From: Caballeronia terrestris
GTDB taxonomy: Bacteria; Pseudomonadota; Gammaproteobacteria; Burkholderiales; Burkholderiaceae
Assembly: GCF_001544515.1 (NCBI RefSeq)
Contig: NZ_FCOL02000032.1
Coordinates: forward strand, 1 to 60,050
Direction: 5' to 3'
Length of the DNA stretch: 60,050 bases
In this document: in pieces, positions 52,251 to 60,050 of the stretch
Position numbering within the stretch: the first letter of the stretch is position 1
Layout: the number at the start of each line of letters is the position of its first letter
The notes under the pieces: generated by a model
Seen by the model: only the letters and a program-made list of their open reading frames with translations
Databases searched by the model: none
What the model was told of the DNA's origin: nothing
Program-made: the position numbers and the translations under genes

Positions 52251-52724
52251 ATGCAAAAGATCGCCAACTGCCTCTGGTTCGACGGGCGGGCCGAAGAGGC
52301 CGCGCAGTTCTACACCGGCGTGTTCCGCCACTCGCGTATCGGCGATGTGATGCGTTATGGCGAAGCGGGGCCGGGGGAAAAGGGGAGCGTGCTGTCCGTA
52401 TCGTTCGAACTGGACGGCGTGGAATTCATGGCGCTCAACGGCGGGCCGGCTTTCACGTTTTCGCCGGCTATTTCGTTCTTCGTGAAGTGCGAGACGCAGG
52501 ATGAAGTCGATGGGTACTGGGATAAGCTCGCCGCGGGCGGCCAGCCGCAGCAGTGCGGATGGGTAACAGACCGCTTCGACGTGTCGTGGCAGATCGTGCC
52601 GGTATCGCTCGGGAAGATGCTGCAGGACGAGGACCCGGCGAAATCGACCCGGGTCATGCAGGCGATGCTGAAGATGGTGAAGCTTGATCTGGCCGGGCTG
52701 GAGAGGGCTTATCGGGGGGAGTAA
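52251..52724 (+). CDS. VOC-family protein (PhnB/3-demethylubiquinone-methyltransferase-like)
   Basis: 157 residues: MQKIANCLWFDGRAEEAAQFY, FMALNGGPAFTFSPAISFFV, CETQDEVDGYWDKLAAGGQPQQCGWVTD and WQIVPVSL make it a typical member of the PhnB-like 06983 group. Despite the common database label, members are not methyltransferases. Role unknown. The gene is cotranscribed with the first VOC gene and faces the convergent MazE-like gene. Confidence 0.88.
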   Translation: MQKIANCLWFDGRAEEAAQFYTGVFRHSRIGDVMRYGEAGPGEKGSVLSVSFELDGVEFMALNGGPAFTFSPAISFFVKCETQDEVDGYWDKLAAGGQPQQCGWVTDRFDVSWQIVPVSLGKMLQDEDPAKSTRVMQAMLKMVKLDLAGLERAYRGE

Positions 52725-52754
52725 CGGGCTTTGGGCCGACGTGGTCTTGCTCGC

Positions 52755-53003
52755 TTACCACCTGAGTTCGGCGTCGTTGTCGTTGGGAAATTCGCCTAGA
52801 AGGAGTGTGTCGTCGCCTTCGCGCGCGAGGGCTTCGCTGGCTTCAGCCCAACTATCGCGCAGGTTTCTCGGCGGACGGCGCGGCACAAGCGCATCGTTTT
52901 CGACCCGCATCTCCACTTCGTTCTCGATTCCGAGACGCGCCAGAATCGGCTTCGGAATCAGAACGCCTTGGGAATTCCCGATCCTGGGTAATGTCGTCCT
53001 CAT
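52755..53003 (-). CDS. MazE/AbrB-type antitoxin-like protein (solitary)
   Basis: 82 residues. The swapped-hairpin AbrB/MazE DNA-binding domain is at residues 1-45 (TLPRIGNSQGVLIPKPILAR, LGIENEVEMRVENDALV). The C-terminal half (DSWAEASEALAREGDD) would be the toxin-binding tail. Antitoxins of this kind normally precede a PemK/MazF toxin on the same strand; downstream on the minus strand only the opposite-strand VOC gene is present within 500 bases, so no toxin partner is seen here. It may act as a free-standing regulator. Confidence 0.85.
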   Translation of the reverse strand: MRTTLPRIGNSQGVLIPKPILARLGIENEVEMRVENDALVPRRPPRNLRDSWAEASEALAREGDDTLLLGEFPNDNDAELRW

Positions 53004-53060
53004 TATTGAGGCTTCAGCTAACTATGTGGCGATATTCGACCGATCATTATCGGCTTGGTT

Positions 53061-53861
53061 CTACTTCCCCCGCTCCACCAGTTTCCCCGTCAAAAACCGA
53101 TGCTCCGGCGAGAACAGCCGCCGATAAGTCATCACCACCGCCCCGACCGTCCCCAGCGCCGACGCCGCCGCGATCAGAAACATGATCACGATCTGATACC
53201 GCACCGCCTGCAACGGCGATTGCCCCGCGAGCACTTGCCCCGTCATCATCCCCGGCAAGCTGACGAGCCCGACGACTGCCATTTGGTTGAGCGTCGGAAT
53301 CATGCCCGCTCGCACCGCCTGTCGAGCGGGTCCCCGCGCCGCCTCCCAGCGCGTTGCGCCGAGCGCCAGCGACATCTCCACCGCGCCGCGTCCGGCCGTC
53401 AATTCCTCCGTCATCCGTTCGATCCCGAGCGACACGCCCGTCAGCGTATTGCCGAGAATCATGCCGAGGATCGGAATCGCGTATTGCGGCTCGTACCACG
53501 GGTGGATGCGGATCACGACGAAGAGCCCAAACGCCCCGACGATCCACGTGCTCGCCCAGATCGACGCGATGCTGTCCACGCGCTGCCCGGCGTAAGTCCG
53601 TCGTCCGCGATTCGACGCCGAAAATCCCGCGATCAGCGTCATTACGACCATCAGCGGCAGCACGACATACCAGCGGTCGAATTCGAAGACCCAGCCGAGC
53701 ACATAACCGATCAGCAGCAGCTGCACGACCGTGCGCACCGCCGCCCACGCGAGTTTGCGCTCCAGATCCAGCTTGAGCGCCACCGACAGCGCCCCATTCA
53801 CCACAATCAGTGCCGCCGCGAGTCCGATATCGACGAGGCTCAGATTTTGATAACCGTTCAT
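53061..53861 (-). CDS. fetB: Iron export ABC permease FetB-like (UPF0014)
   Basis: 266 residues from ATG 53861, seven predicted helices. VVNGALSVALKLDLERKLAW, TVVQLLLIGYVLGW, PILGMILGNTLTGVSLGIERM and LNQMAVVGLVSLPGMMTGQVL are the UPF0014/FetB signatures. In E. coli FetAB enhances iron export and oxidative-stress resistance. Its ATG overlaps the fetA stop (ATGA), so translation is coupled. Followed by a short gap to the MazE-like gene. Confidence 0.93.
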   Translation of the reverse strand: MNGYQNLSLVDIGLAAALIVVNGALSVALKLDLERKLAWAAVRTVVQLLLIGYVLGWVFEFDRWYVVLPLMVVMTLIAGFSASNRGRRTYAGQRVDSIASIWASTWIVGAFGLFVVIRIHPWYEPQYAIPILGMILGNTLTGVSLGIERMTEELTAGRGAVEMSLALGATRWEAARGPARQAVRAGMIPTLNQMAVVGLVSLPGMMTGQVLAGQSPLQAVRYQIVIMFLIAAASALGTVGAVVMTYRRLFSPEHRFLTGKLVERGK

Positions 53862-54571
53862 GGCGTGCCCTCGGTCAGCTTTCCGGCGACCATCGTGAGT
53901 TGTCGCGCGCCTACGCGCCGCGTCTGCTCGGGATCGTGCGAGACCCAGATGCTCGCGCGCCCCGCGTGCTCGGCGAACCATGCGTCGACGAGCGCCTCGA
54001 TTTCGCGCGTCGAGGCCGGATCGAGCGATGCGGTCGGCTCGTCGAGCAGCAGCACGTCGGGTGCGAGCTGCAATACGCGGATCAGCGCGGCGATCTGCGC
54101 CTCGCCACCGGACAGGTCGCTCGCGCGCTTGTCGAGAAAATCCTCGCCACGGCTCGCCGCGGACGCGAGCCGCGCCACCGCCGCGCGATCGAACCGCACG
54201 TCGCGATAGACCTTGAGCCCGAACGGATAGCGCAGATTGTCCTCGACCGAGCCGTCGAGCATCGCGGGCCGTTGCGCGATATACGCGACGCGTCGCCGGT
54301 AAGCCGGCACGCCTGCGCGCGCGATCGGGTTGCCGCGCCAGAGAATTCGGCCGGCATCGATGGGATCGAGCAGCGCCAGCGCGCGCAGGAAAACGCTCTT
54401 TCCCGACCCGGACGGACCGGTGATGACGGCACGGTCGCCTTCCTGCAGCGTGAAATCGGTTGGGAAAAGCAGCGTCGCGTGGCGCGCCGGGTCGCGGCGC
54501 TCGATGCCGGAGGCGGCGACCAGCGCGCCGCGTGTCGAGGACGATGCGGGAGAGTCGGGCATCGGAATCAT
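53858..54571 (-). CDS. fetA: Iron export ABC ATPase FetA-like
   Basis: 237 residues from ATG 54571, with an alternative at 54562. Walker A GPSGSGKSVFLRAL, signature LSGGEAQIAALIRVLQ, Walker B VLLLDEPTASLDP and H-loop VSHDPEQ. This is the ATP-binding partner of the FetB permease and is first in the two-gene operon. It is divergent from the AsmA gene, with about 110 bases between. Confidence 0.92.
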   Translation of the reverse strand: MIPMPDSPASSSTRGALVAASGIERRDPARHATLLFPTDFTLQEGDRAVITGPSGSGKSVFLRALALLDPIDAGRILWRGNPIARAGVPAYRRRVAYIAQRPAMLDGSVEDNLRYPFGLKVYRDVRFDRAAVARLASAASRGEDFLDKRASDLSGGEAQIAALIRVLQLAPDVLLLDEPTASLDPASTREIEALVDAWFAEHAGRASIWVSHDPEQTRRVGARQLTMVAGKLTEGTP

Positions 54572-54684
54572 GGATCGAGTGAGGTGAGCGATCTTACGTC
54601 GAATCGGCTGTGGAAGTGCGCCACGTATCGCCGGGCACGCTGCGTGCTGCGCGTAGTCCAATCAGAAATAACGTCGGAGCTGTC

Positions 54685-57048
54685 ATGGTTCAAGGCAGGA
54701 AAATCGGAAAAATCGTCGCGTGGTTTTTTGGCATTTTGGCGCTGCTGGTCGCGGTGCTCGTCGTCGTTTTCCTGACTTTCGACTGGAATCGCGCGCGTCC
54801 GTGGGTTGACGACAAGGTCTCGCAGGCCATCGGCCGGCAGTTTCACATCACAGGCGATCTGAAACTCGGCTGGCAACGGCCGGTCACCGAAACTGGCTGG
54901 AAACGCTGGGTGCCGTGGCCGCGTTTCACCGCGCAAAAAATCACCGTGGCGAATCCCGAATGGGCGAAGCAACCCTATTTCGCGACGCTCGACGAGATCA
55001 ATTTCCAGGTCGCGCTATTGCCGCTGCTCGCCCACGACATCGTGATTCCGAGCATCAACCTGGTCAATCCGGCGGTCGATCTGGAGCGCCTGAAAGACAA
55101 CCGCAACAACTGGACGTTCAAGTTCAAACAATCATCCGAGCCGTCCACCTGGAATCTGCGGCTGCACGACATCGCGTTTGCCAAGGGCAATATCGCCTAT
55201 GCCGATGAAGTCACCAAAGCCGATATGCAGGCTGTCGTCGATACGCTCGGGCAGGCTGTGCCGATCGGCGAGGTCATGAAACAACAGGAAGAGGCGTCGC
55301 GGAAATCGTCGGCGGAAATGGTCGGCAAGAGCGGCGCCCAGAAGCTCGACAAGCAGGCGACCGCTGCGGCGGCATCGGAAGCGTCGGCGGCATCGGCTGC
55401 GTCCGCCGCGGCTGCGGCGAGCGGCGAGAAGGCGAATCCGGCGAGCACGTCGGCGGCCAACAGCATCACGACCAAGGAAGGCCCGAAGCCGCCGGTGCCG
55501 CCGTACGGCATCGGCTGGACGCTGAAGGGCACGTATAACAAGACGGCCGTATCGGGCGAAGGGAAGGTCGGCGGCGTGCTCGCCGTGCAGGACGCAGAGC
55601 GCCCGTTCCCCGTGCAGGCGGACGTGCGGATCGGCGATACGCATATCGCGCTCGTCGGGACCGTGACCGATCCGGCGCATCTCGCCGCGCTCGATCTGCG
55701 GCTGTGGCTGCAGGGCGTCAGCATGGCGCATCTCTATCCGATCACCGGCGTGACGCTCCCCGAGACGCCGCCGTACGCGACCGAAGGGCGGCTCGTCGGC
55801 CAGTTCAGGAAAGAGGGCAGCGTCTTCAAGTACGAGAATTTCACGGGACGTGTGGGCGGCAGCGATATCAATGGCTCGCTGGTGTACGCGGGCCGGAAGC
55901 CGCGGCCGTTGCTCTCGGGCGAACTGGTGTCGCGACTGCTGCAGTTTTCCGACCTGGCGCCGATCATCGGGGCCGATTCCAACGCGAGCAAGGCGAAGCG
56001 GGGCGAGGACAAGAAGCAGCCGTCGAACAAGGCACTGCCGACGGAGGAGTTCAAGACCGACCGCTGGAAGGCGATCGATACCGATGTGAAATTCACCGGC
56101 CGTCGCATCATCAAGGACCCGGACCTGCCAATCACCGATCTCTACACACACGTCATCATGAAGGACGGCGTGCTGTCGCTCGAGCCGCTGAAATTTGGCG
56201 TGGCGGGCGGGTCGCTTGCGTCGAATATTCACCTCGACGGCAGCGCGACGCCGCTCAAGGGCCGCGTCTCGACGCAGGCGCGTCACCTGAAACTGAAGCA
56301 GCTATTCCCCAACGTGAAGACGATGCAGTCGGCGCTCGGCGAAGTGAACGGTGACGCGGCGCTTTCGGCGACGGGCAATTCGCCGGCGGCGCTTGCGGCG
56401 ACATCGAACGGGGAGGTGAAGGCGCTGATCACCGATGGCACCGTGAGCCGGCTCTACATGGAGGCGGCCGGGCTGAACGTGGCGAACGTGGTCTACGAAA
56501 AGCTGTGGGGCAAGCGCGACGTGAAGATCAACTGCGCGGCGGCGGACTTCGTAGTGACCGACGGCGTGCTGGACTCGCGCGTGTTCGCCCTCGATACCGA
56601 CGACGCCGTAGTCAACGTCGACGGCAACATCGACCTCAAGACCGAAGCGATGGATCTCGGTATTCATCCGCATACGAAGGGCTTGCGTATATTTTCGCTG
56701 CGCTCGCCGCTTTATGTGAAGGGGACGTTCAAGGATCCGCATGTGGGAGTGAGCGCAGGTGCGCTCGCGGTGCGCGGGGCGGCGGCGGTCGGGCTCGGGC
56801 TGATCAATCCGTTCGCGGCGCTGATTCCGCTGATCGCGCCGAGCAACAACAAGCCGCTTCCGTGTCAGCAGATGCTTGCGGATATTCGCACAGCGCCGAA
56901 TGCGCCGCCCGCAGGGCAGCAGCAGAAGGCTAAGGCGGCGCCTTCTTATTTGCCGGCTGATCAGGGTGGGGCGTCGGCTCCTAAGGCGGTGGCGCCGAAG
57001 AGCGTTTCGCCGTCGCCTGCGAGTGCGGCGCAGTATAAGGGGAGTTGA
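54685..57048 (+). CDS. AsmA-family protein
   Basis: 787 residues from ATG 54685 (CGGAG 8 bases upstream). One N-terminal transmembrane helix (KIVAWFFGILALLVAVLVVVF, residues 8-28) anchors a large periplasmic portion: the AsmA N-domain (residues about 30-190), an Ala/Ser-rich linker at about 255-295 that is a possible disordered insertion, and the C-terminal AsmA_2-like repeat with VDGNIDLKTEAMDLGIHPHTKGL near residue 645. The family spans AsmA, TamB and YhdP relatives and is implicated in lipid transport and outer-membrane assembly. Long low-complexity tail. Confidence 0.92.
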   Translation: MVQGRKIGKIVAWFFGILALLVAVLVVVFLTFDWNRARPWVDDKVSQAIGRQFHITGDLKLGWQRPVTETGWKRWVPWPRFTAQKITVANPEWAKQPYFATLDEINFQVALLPLLAHDIVIPSINLVNPAVDLERLKDNRNNWTFKFKQSSEPSTWNLRLHDIAFAKGNIAYADEVTKADMQAVVDTLGQAVPIGEVMKQQEEASRKSSAEMVGKSGAQKLDKQATAAAASEASAASAASAAAAASGEKANPASTSAANSITTKEGPKPPVPPYGIGWTLKGTYNKTAVSGEGKVGGVLAVQDAERPFPVQADVRIGDTHIALVGTVTDPAHLAALDLRLWLQGVSMAHLYPITGVTLPETPPYATEGRLVGQFRKEGSVFKYENFTGRVGGSDINGSLVYAGRKPRPLLSGELVSRLLQFSDLAPIIGADSNASKAKRGEDKKQPSNKALPTEEFKTDRWKAIDTDVKFTGRRIIKDPDLPITDLYTHVIMKDGVLSLEPLKFGVAGGSLASNIHLDGSATPLKGRVSTQARHLKLKQLFPNVKTMQSALGEVNGDAALSATGNSPAALAATSNGEVKALITDGTVSRLYMEAAGLNVANVVYEKLWGKRDVKINCAAADFVVTDGVLDSRVFALDTDDAVVNVDGNIDLKTEAMDLGIHPHTKGLRIFSLRSPLYVKGTFKDPHVGVSAGALAVRGAAAVGLGLINPFAALIPLIAPSNNKPLPCQQMLADIRTAPNAPPAGQQQKAKAAPSYLPADQGGASAPKAVAPKSVSPSPASAAQYKGS

Positions 57049-57473
57049 GGGTAGCGAGGGGCGTGTTGGACTCACAACGCCCAACTGATTGAAGTGCGTG
57101 GCCGACCAACGACTTATCGAAGCAGCCCCATGCTTGCGAAGAAGGCTGTGCACAGAAAATGTGGACAATCTCCCTCGTCGAGCGAGGCCCAAAGGCTCTT
57201 TAATCTGATAGCTGAATCGCTGCCACTTCATTCGGTCGGTGCAGGATGGCGGCACCGCTCATGCTTATGCGCAACGCGCGTTATGGTCTTGTCTCGGACA
57301 TTACGTAAGCTTTCGCTGTTGCAACCTCCTAGAGACGATTACTTCTTGCCCGCCTTCGTGCGGGCTTTTTTTCGCCTGCTATCGCTCAATTCGGAAATTA
57401 CTCAGACACTCGTACGCGCACGTTCGTCCGGGACGATCGTATGATTAGAGTTCCTTACAACGGGCTTAGGAGA
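57049..57473. other. Intergenic, with a drop in G+C towards the right-hand accessory locus
   Basis: 425 bases with no convincing gene. From about 57160 the sequence becomes visibly richer in A+T than all previous coding DNA. It contains a terminator hairpin at 57348-57372 whose transcript source is unclear, and a palindrome CTGTGCACAG at about 57146. The stretch 57200-57345 could encode a small RNA ending at that hairpin; there is no protein-like frame. Confidence 0.45.
57348..57372 (+). terminator. Intrinsic terminator with no gene in front of it
   Basis: GCCCGC (57348-57353), loop CTTCGT, GCGGGC (57360-57365) and seven T (57366-57372). A canonical terminator 300 bases behind the AsmA stop, with no coding frame between, so it either ends a long AsmA 3' UTR or a short RNA. 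Confidence 0.9.
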
Positions 57474-58184
57474 ATGAACATTCAGGTGAGACACGTAGCA
57501 GCGACCGCTATGACAGCCGCCGTAGTAGGAAGCAGTTTGGCTTTTGCACAGCCAGCGGCTCCTCCACTAGAGCAGTCTAGTTCCCCGCAAGTGGGTGAAA
57601 AGGTGAGTCATATGATTTCCCGTCCGACGACCGCAATTGAATACGCTAAGAATCTTAAGTTTATTATTGACCATGATCTTCTATTACAAGATGATTTTTA
57701 TACGGAAGCTAACCTAAAAGATGTATTCAATCTCGAAGAGGTCAGTATCACAAATAACGGCAGTACGCCGGAACGCTACATCTCCATAGCCGCTAACCCA
57801 CCTGCCTATATATTCCCAAGAATAATGGCCTCGCCACTGTTTGGAGGTTCGGTTCCGGGTGCTACTTTAGTTGGAGGGAAAAGTAGTCACGCTCTCGGAT
57901 TAATCACCGCAGGTATAAATTTTCAACTGACTGAGGATGGGCCGAGTTTTGTTGAAACTCAACAGATATTTGGAAATGATTTCGTTCTGTTTTCATCGCC
58001 GACGCCTCCTCCCCACGGCCCACTGGCTAATGCCTCAGCGCCTCATGGGAATGAGACATGGAGAAAAGAGGATTTCGCACATAATCAGAATAAGGTCGTA
58101 ACGATAAGCTTCAATGCAGCGGCACAGCTTACCGGGATTACGGTAAAAGTAGACCAAAATAAAGGCGTGGAAAGGGATAACTAA
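57474..58184 (+). CDS. Secreted protein of unknown family, upstream partner of the HEMGH protein
   Basis: 236 residues from ATG 57474, or 247 from ATG 57441. The later start places VRHVAATAMTAAVVGSSLAFA as a clean signal peptide, cleaved near AFA-QPAAPP; an AGGAG lies unusually close to it. The mature protein has a helical EYAKNLKFIIDHDLLLQDDFY segment and beta-rich LITAGINFQLTEDGPSFVE. I recognise no family. Base composition is much lower in G+C than the AsmA gene. Its TAA is one base from the next gene's ATG. A role as periplasmic inhibitor or chaperone of the next product is possible but unproved. Confidence 0.75.
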   Translation: MNIQVRHVAATAMTAAVVGSSLAFAQPAAPPLEQSSSPQVGEKVSHMISRPTTAIEYAKNLKFIIDHDLLLQDDFYTEANLKDVFNLEEVSITNNGSTPERYISIAANPPAYIFPRIMASPLFGGSVPGATLVGGKSSHALGLITAGINFQLTEDGPSFVETQQIFGNDFVLFSSPTPPPHGPLANASAPHGNETWRKEDFAHNQNKVVTISFNAAAQLTGITVKVDQNKGVERDN

Positions 58185-58185
58185 T

Positions 58186-60050
58186 ATGACGGTAATACTT
58201 ACGCAGAATGCTTTGAAGAAATTGATTAAAGTTTTTGGGTTGAATGAATCGTTGTACAACTCGATTGTTTCGGCTGCCGAAAAGTCACCGTTTCTCGCTG
58301 GCGCGCTGAATTCATTTTGTAGCAAGGAAGACTGGTCCTTCAAAATGGGTGTTGCAGGAAGCGGTGTTACTACAGACGCCTCTGCTAAGGTCATCAATTT
58401 TGACCCCTCATGGAACGAGTCACCGATTCTGTTTGCCACCACGCTCGCGCATGAAATGGGACATGCACTCCTTCCTGGCGGAACTGGAGGTAAAACCCCA
58501 ACTAATCCGGCCGAAGCCGTCGCGAATGGATTAACCAATGAAGGCATTGCGATGGTGTCGGAGTACATCGTGGCAAACCAGTTGGGGCTTATCGGTGGTA
58601 GTGCAGGAACCATGCACTCGGACCCTAACAAGATAGTGACGCCGCAACTGGCTAAGCTTGCTGCCTCGCTGGGTATTAACCTCGCCAATGTGACGTACGA
58701 AATTGCCATGTCTCAATCATGGACAAAGCCGGGATCAAGCATGGTCGATACGGCGGGGCAATTCTACGGCACGATTCATCCATCTAACGCGCCGCTTCTT
58801 ACTTACAAAGAATATTACGCCGACTGGTGGATACTGGGACATTGCCAAAAAAGCCCAAACTTGGTCGATTGGCAGAAAATGACCGGGCCAACCTTGACGT
58901 ACCGAGAAACCCTCATTGGTGGCTCGACGGTCTGCGTGATCGACAGCAAGCCGATCCCCTTGAAGGATGGGGAAACGATAAGCCTCTCTGGTGAAGTGTC
59001 AATCAATGGCTTCGTGTCCGCGACCTATTTCGGCATTAGTAGTCAGATGACGGAAAAGGCCAAGTTTGACTATAACGGGTTCAAGACGCTGGACATCTTC
59101 TACACCAACGGCAAGGCGACCCAGCAGTTCGACTTCAAACTCGACAAGAGCTACACGAAGTACGACATTGCAGCGGACGGCTCGCAGACAGCAACACTTT
59201 ACGGCGCGACCGGCCAAGTTACTGAGGTCGCTAAGTTCAATGCGACTGGCTTCAAGACTCAGGACATCTTTTATACCAACGGCAAGGCAACCCAGCAGTT
59301 CGACTTTAAACTCGACAAGAGCTACACGAAGTACGACATTGCAGCGGACGGCTCGCAGACGGCAACACTTTACGGCGTGACTGGCCAAATTACTGAGGTC
59401 GCGAAGTTCAACGCGAGCGGCTTCAAAGCGCAGGACATCTTCTACACGAACGGCAAAGCAACCCAGCAGTTCGACTTCAAACTCGACAAGAGCTACACGA
59501 AATACGACATTGCAGCAGATGGTTCGCAGACGGCGACAGTCTATGGCACGACCGGACAGATGATTGAACTTGCCAAATTCAATGCGACGGGCTTCAAAAC
59601 GCAGGACATCTTTTACGCTAACGGAAAAGCGACCCAGCAGTTCGACTTCAAGCTCGACAAGAGCTATACGAAGTACGACATTGCAGCAGATGGTTCGCAG
59701 ATAGCAACGCTTGTTGGCGTGTCGGGCCAAGTGACTGAGGTCGTGAAGTTCAGCGCCAGCGGTTTTAAGACGCAAGATATCTTTTACGCCAACGGAAAAG
59801 CAACCCAGCAGTTCGACTTCAAGCTCGACAAGAGCTACACGAAATACGACATTGCAGCGGACGGTTCGCAGATAGCAACACTTGTTGGCGTGTCGGGGCA
59901 GGTTACTGAGGTCGTGAAATTCAGCGCCAGCGGTTTTAAGACGCAGGACATCTTTTACGCCAATGGAAAAGCGACCCAGCAATTCGACTTCAAACTCGAC
60001 AAGAGCTACACGAAGTATGACTTTGTTGTGGACGGTTCGCAGGTGGCAAC
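58186..60050 (+). CDS. HExxH metallopeptidase-like protein with tandem 57-residue repeats (3' end beyond window)
   Basis: Open from ATG 58186 (AAAGGG 9 bases upstream) to the window's right edge, at least 621 codons with no stop. Residues 1-290: a soluble domain with FATTLAHEMGHALLPGG, placing HEMGH at 89-93 as zinc site, and E119 in TNEGIAMVSEY as a candidate third ligand of a gluzincin-type protease. From residue about 293: 57-residue repeats beginning AKFNATGFKTQDIFYTNGKA and continuing QQFDFKLDKSYTKYD and IAADGSQTATLYG, beta-hairpin-like, five full copies plus part of a sixth. No signal peptide. Low-G+C N-terminal part, nearly identical repeats. The end and any C-terminal toxin or anchor lie outside the window. 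Confidence 0.85.
   Translation, partial: MTVILTQNALKKLIKVFGLNESLYNSIVSAAEKSPFLAGALNSFCSKEDWSFKMGVAGSGVTTDASAKVINFDPSWNESPILFATTLAHEMGHALLPGGTGGKTPTNPAEAVANGLTNEGIAMVSEYIVANQLGLIGGSAGTMHSDPNKIVTPQLAKLAASLGINLANVTYEIAMSQSWTKPGSSMVDTAGQFYGTIHPSNAPLLTYKEYYADWWILGHCQKSPNLVDWQKMTGPTLTYRETLIGGSTVCVIDSKPIPLKDGETISLSGEVSINGFVSATYFGISSQMTEKAKFDYNGFKTLDIFYTNGKATQQFDFKLDKSYTKYDIAADGSQTATLYGATGQVTEVAKFNATGFKTQDIFYTNGKATQQFDFKLDKSYTKYDIAADGSQTATLYGVTGQITEVAKFNASGFKAQDIFYTNGKATQQFDFKLDKSYTKYDIAADGSQTATVYGTTGQMIELAKFNATGFKTQDIFYANGKATQQFDFKLDKSYTKYDIAADGSQIATLVGVSGQVTEVVKFSASGFKTQDIFYANGKATQQFDFKLDKSYTKYDIAADGSQIATLVGVSGQVTEVVKFSASGFKTQDIFYANGKATQQFDFKLDKSYTKYDFVVDGSQVA
59062..60050 (+). repeat. 171-bp tandem repeat array inside the metallopeptidase-like gene
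   Basis: In-frame units start at 59062, 59233, 59404, 59575, 59746 and 59917 (last one cut by the window edge), each exactly 171 bases. The core GACTTCAAACTCGACAAG and the following TACACGAAGTACGAC are almost invariant between copies, while the stretch after DGSQ varies (TATLYGATGQ, IATLVGVSGQ). High base-level identity with drift at the same spots points to recent duplication or gene conversion. Confidence 0.95.

Noticed and set aside
57160..57168. DnaA-box-like TGTGGACAA
   Set aside because: A single imperfect match without neighbours or an AT-rich unwinding element is expected by chance; no replication genes nearby.
58999..59982. A 327-codon minus-strand frame opposite the 171-bp repeats
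   Set aside because: It is the mirror of the repeat units (VALVEFEVELLG repeats), has no start context, and the plus-strand frame continues an upstream domain with a convincing zinc motif.

Overview
The window is a high-G+C beta-proteobacterial chromosome segment, most like the Burkholderia/Paraburkholderia/Caballeronia group. The evidence is the end of a PHB operon (phbB-phaR) at the left edge, Burkholderia-type porin and CSS-EAL proteins, a two-subunit (AruF/AruG) arginine succinyltransferase, a bktB-type thiolase, and a Ku/LigD pair with PE-LIG-POL domain order. The species assignment is inference from protein character only.

Layout. 1-6 kb: end of acetoacetyl-CoA reductase, the PHB regulator phaR with its terminator, what looks like the 5' end of a group II intron just behind that terminator, then a 1143-residue protein made of ten Ig-like repeats and several small proteins. 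6-16 kb: an orphan CcmA-type ATPase, an RNase HI-like protein, an SDR/class-V aminotransferase pair, a porin with a Fur-like dyad, a LysE exporter, a decayed POT peptide-transporter pseudogene, initiator tRNA-Met with promoter and terminator, rpsU, a 2Fe-2S ferredoxin, a YigZ protein, a 17-copy 18-bp tandem repeat and a GNAT acetyltransferase. 16-19 kb: a CSS-motif EAL phosphodiesterase and a small conserved protein.

19-31 kb is one arginine uptake and catabolism cluster, all on the + strand: two permeases and an ATPase of a basic amino-acid ABC transporter, an AraC/GATase-like regulator resembling Pseudomonas ArgR, then astC, aruF, aruG, astD, astB, astE (arginine to glutamate plus succinate by the AST pathway) and finally the periplasmic binding protein. 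31-41 kb is ordinary metabolism: rimO, KDG kinase, bktB, a lipoprotein, metC, serB, a cytochrome P450, a LysR/quinone-oxidoreductase divergent pair and a secreted protein. 42-46 kb holds the NHEJ pair ku-ligD. 46-51.6 kb is a light-sensing operon: heme oxygenase (makes biliverdin), bacteriophytochrome histidine kinase, a single-domain response regulator and a REC-PAS-HK-REC hybrid kinase. 51.7-57 kb: two VOC proteins, a solitary MazE/AbrB-like protein, FetAB-type ABC exporter genes and an AsmA protein.

At about 57.1-57.4 kb the composition shifts to lower G+C. Two tightly linked genes follow: a signal-peptide protein with no family I recognise, and, one base after its stop, a protein with an HEMGH zinc-protease motif followed by nearly identical 57-residue repeats that run off the right edge. 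This pair has the look of a horizontally acquired effector or adhesin locus and is the most unusual content of the window. Its function is not established by the sequence.
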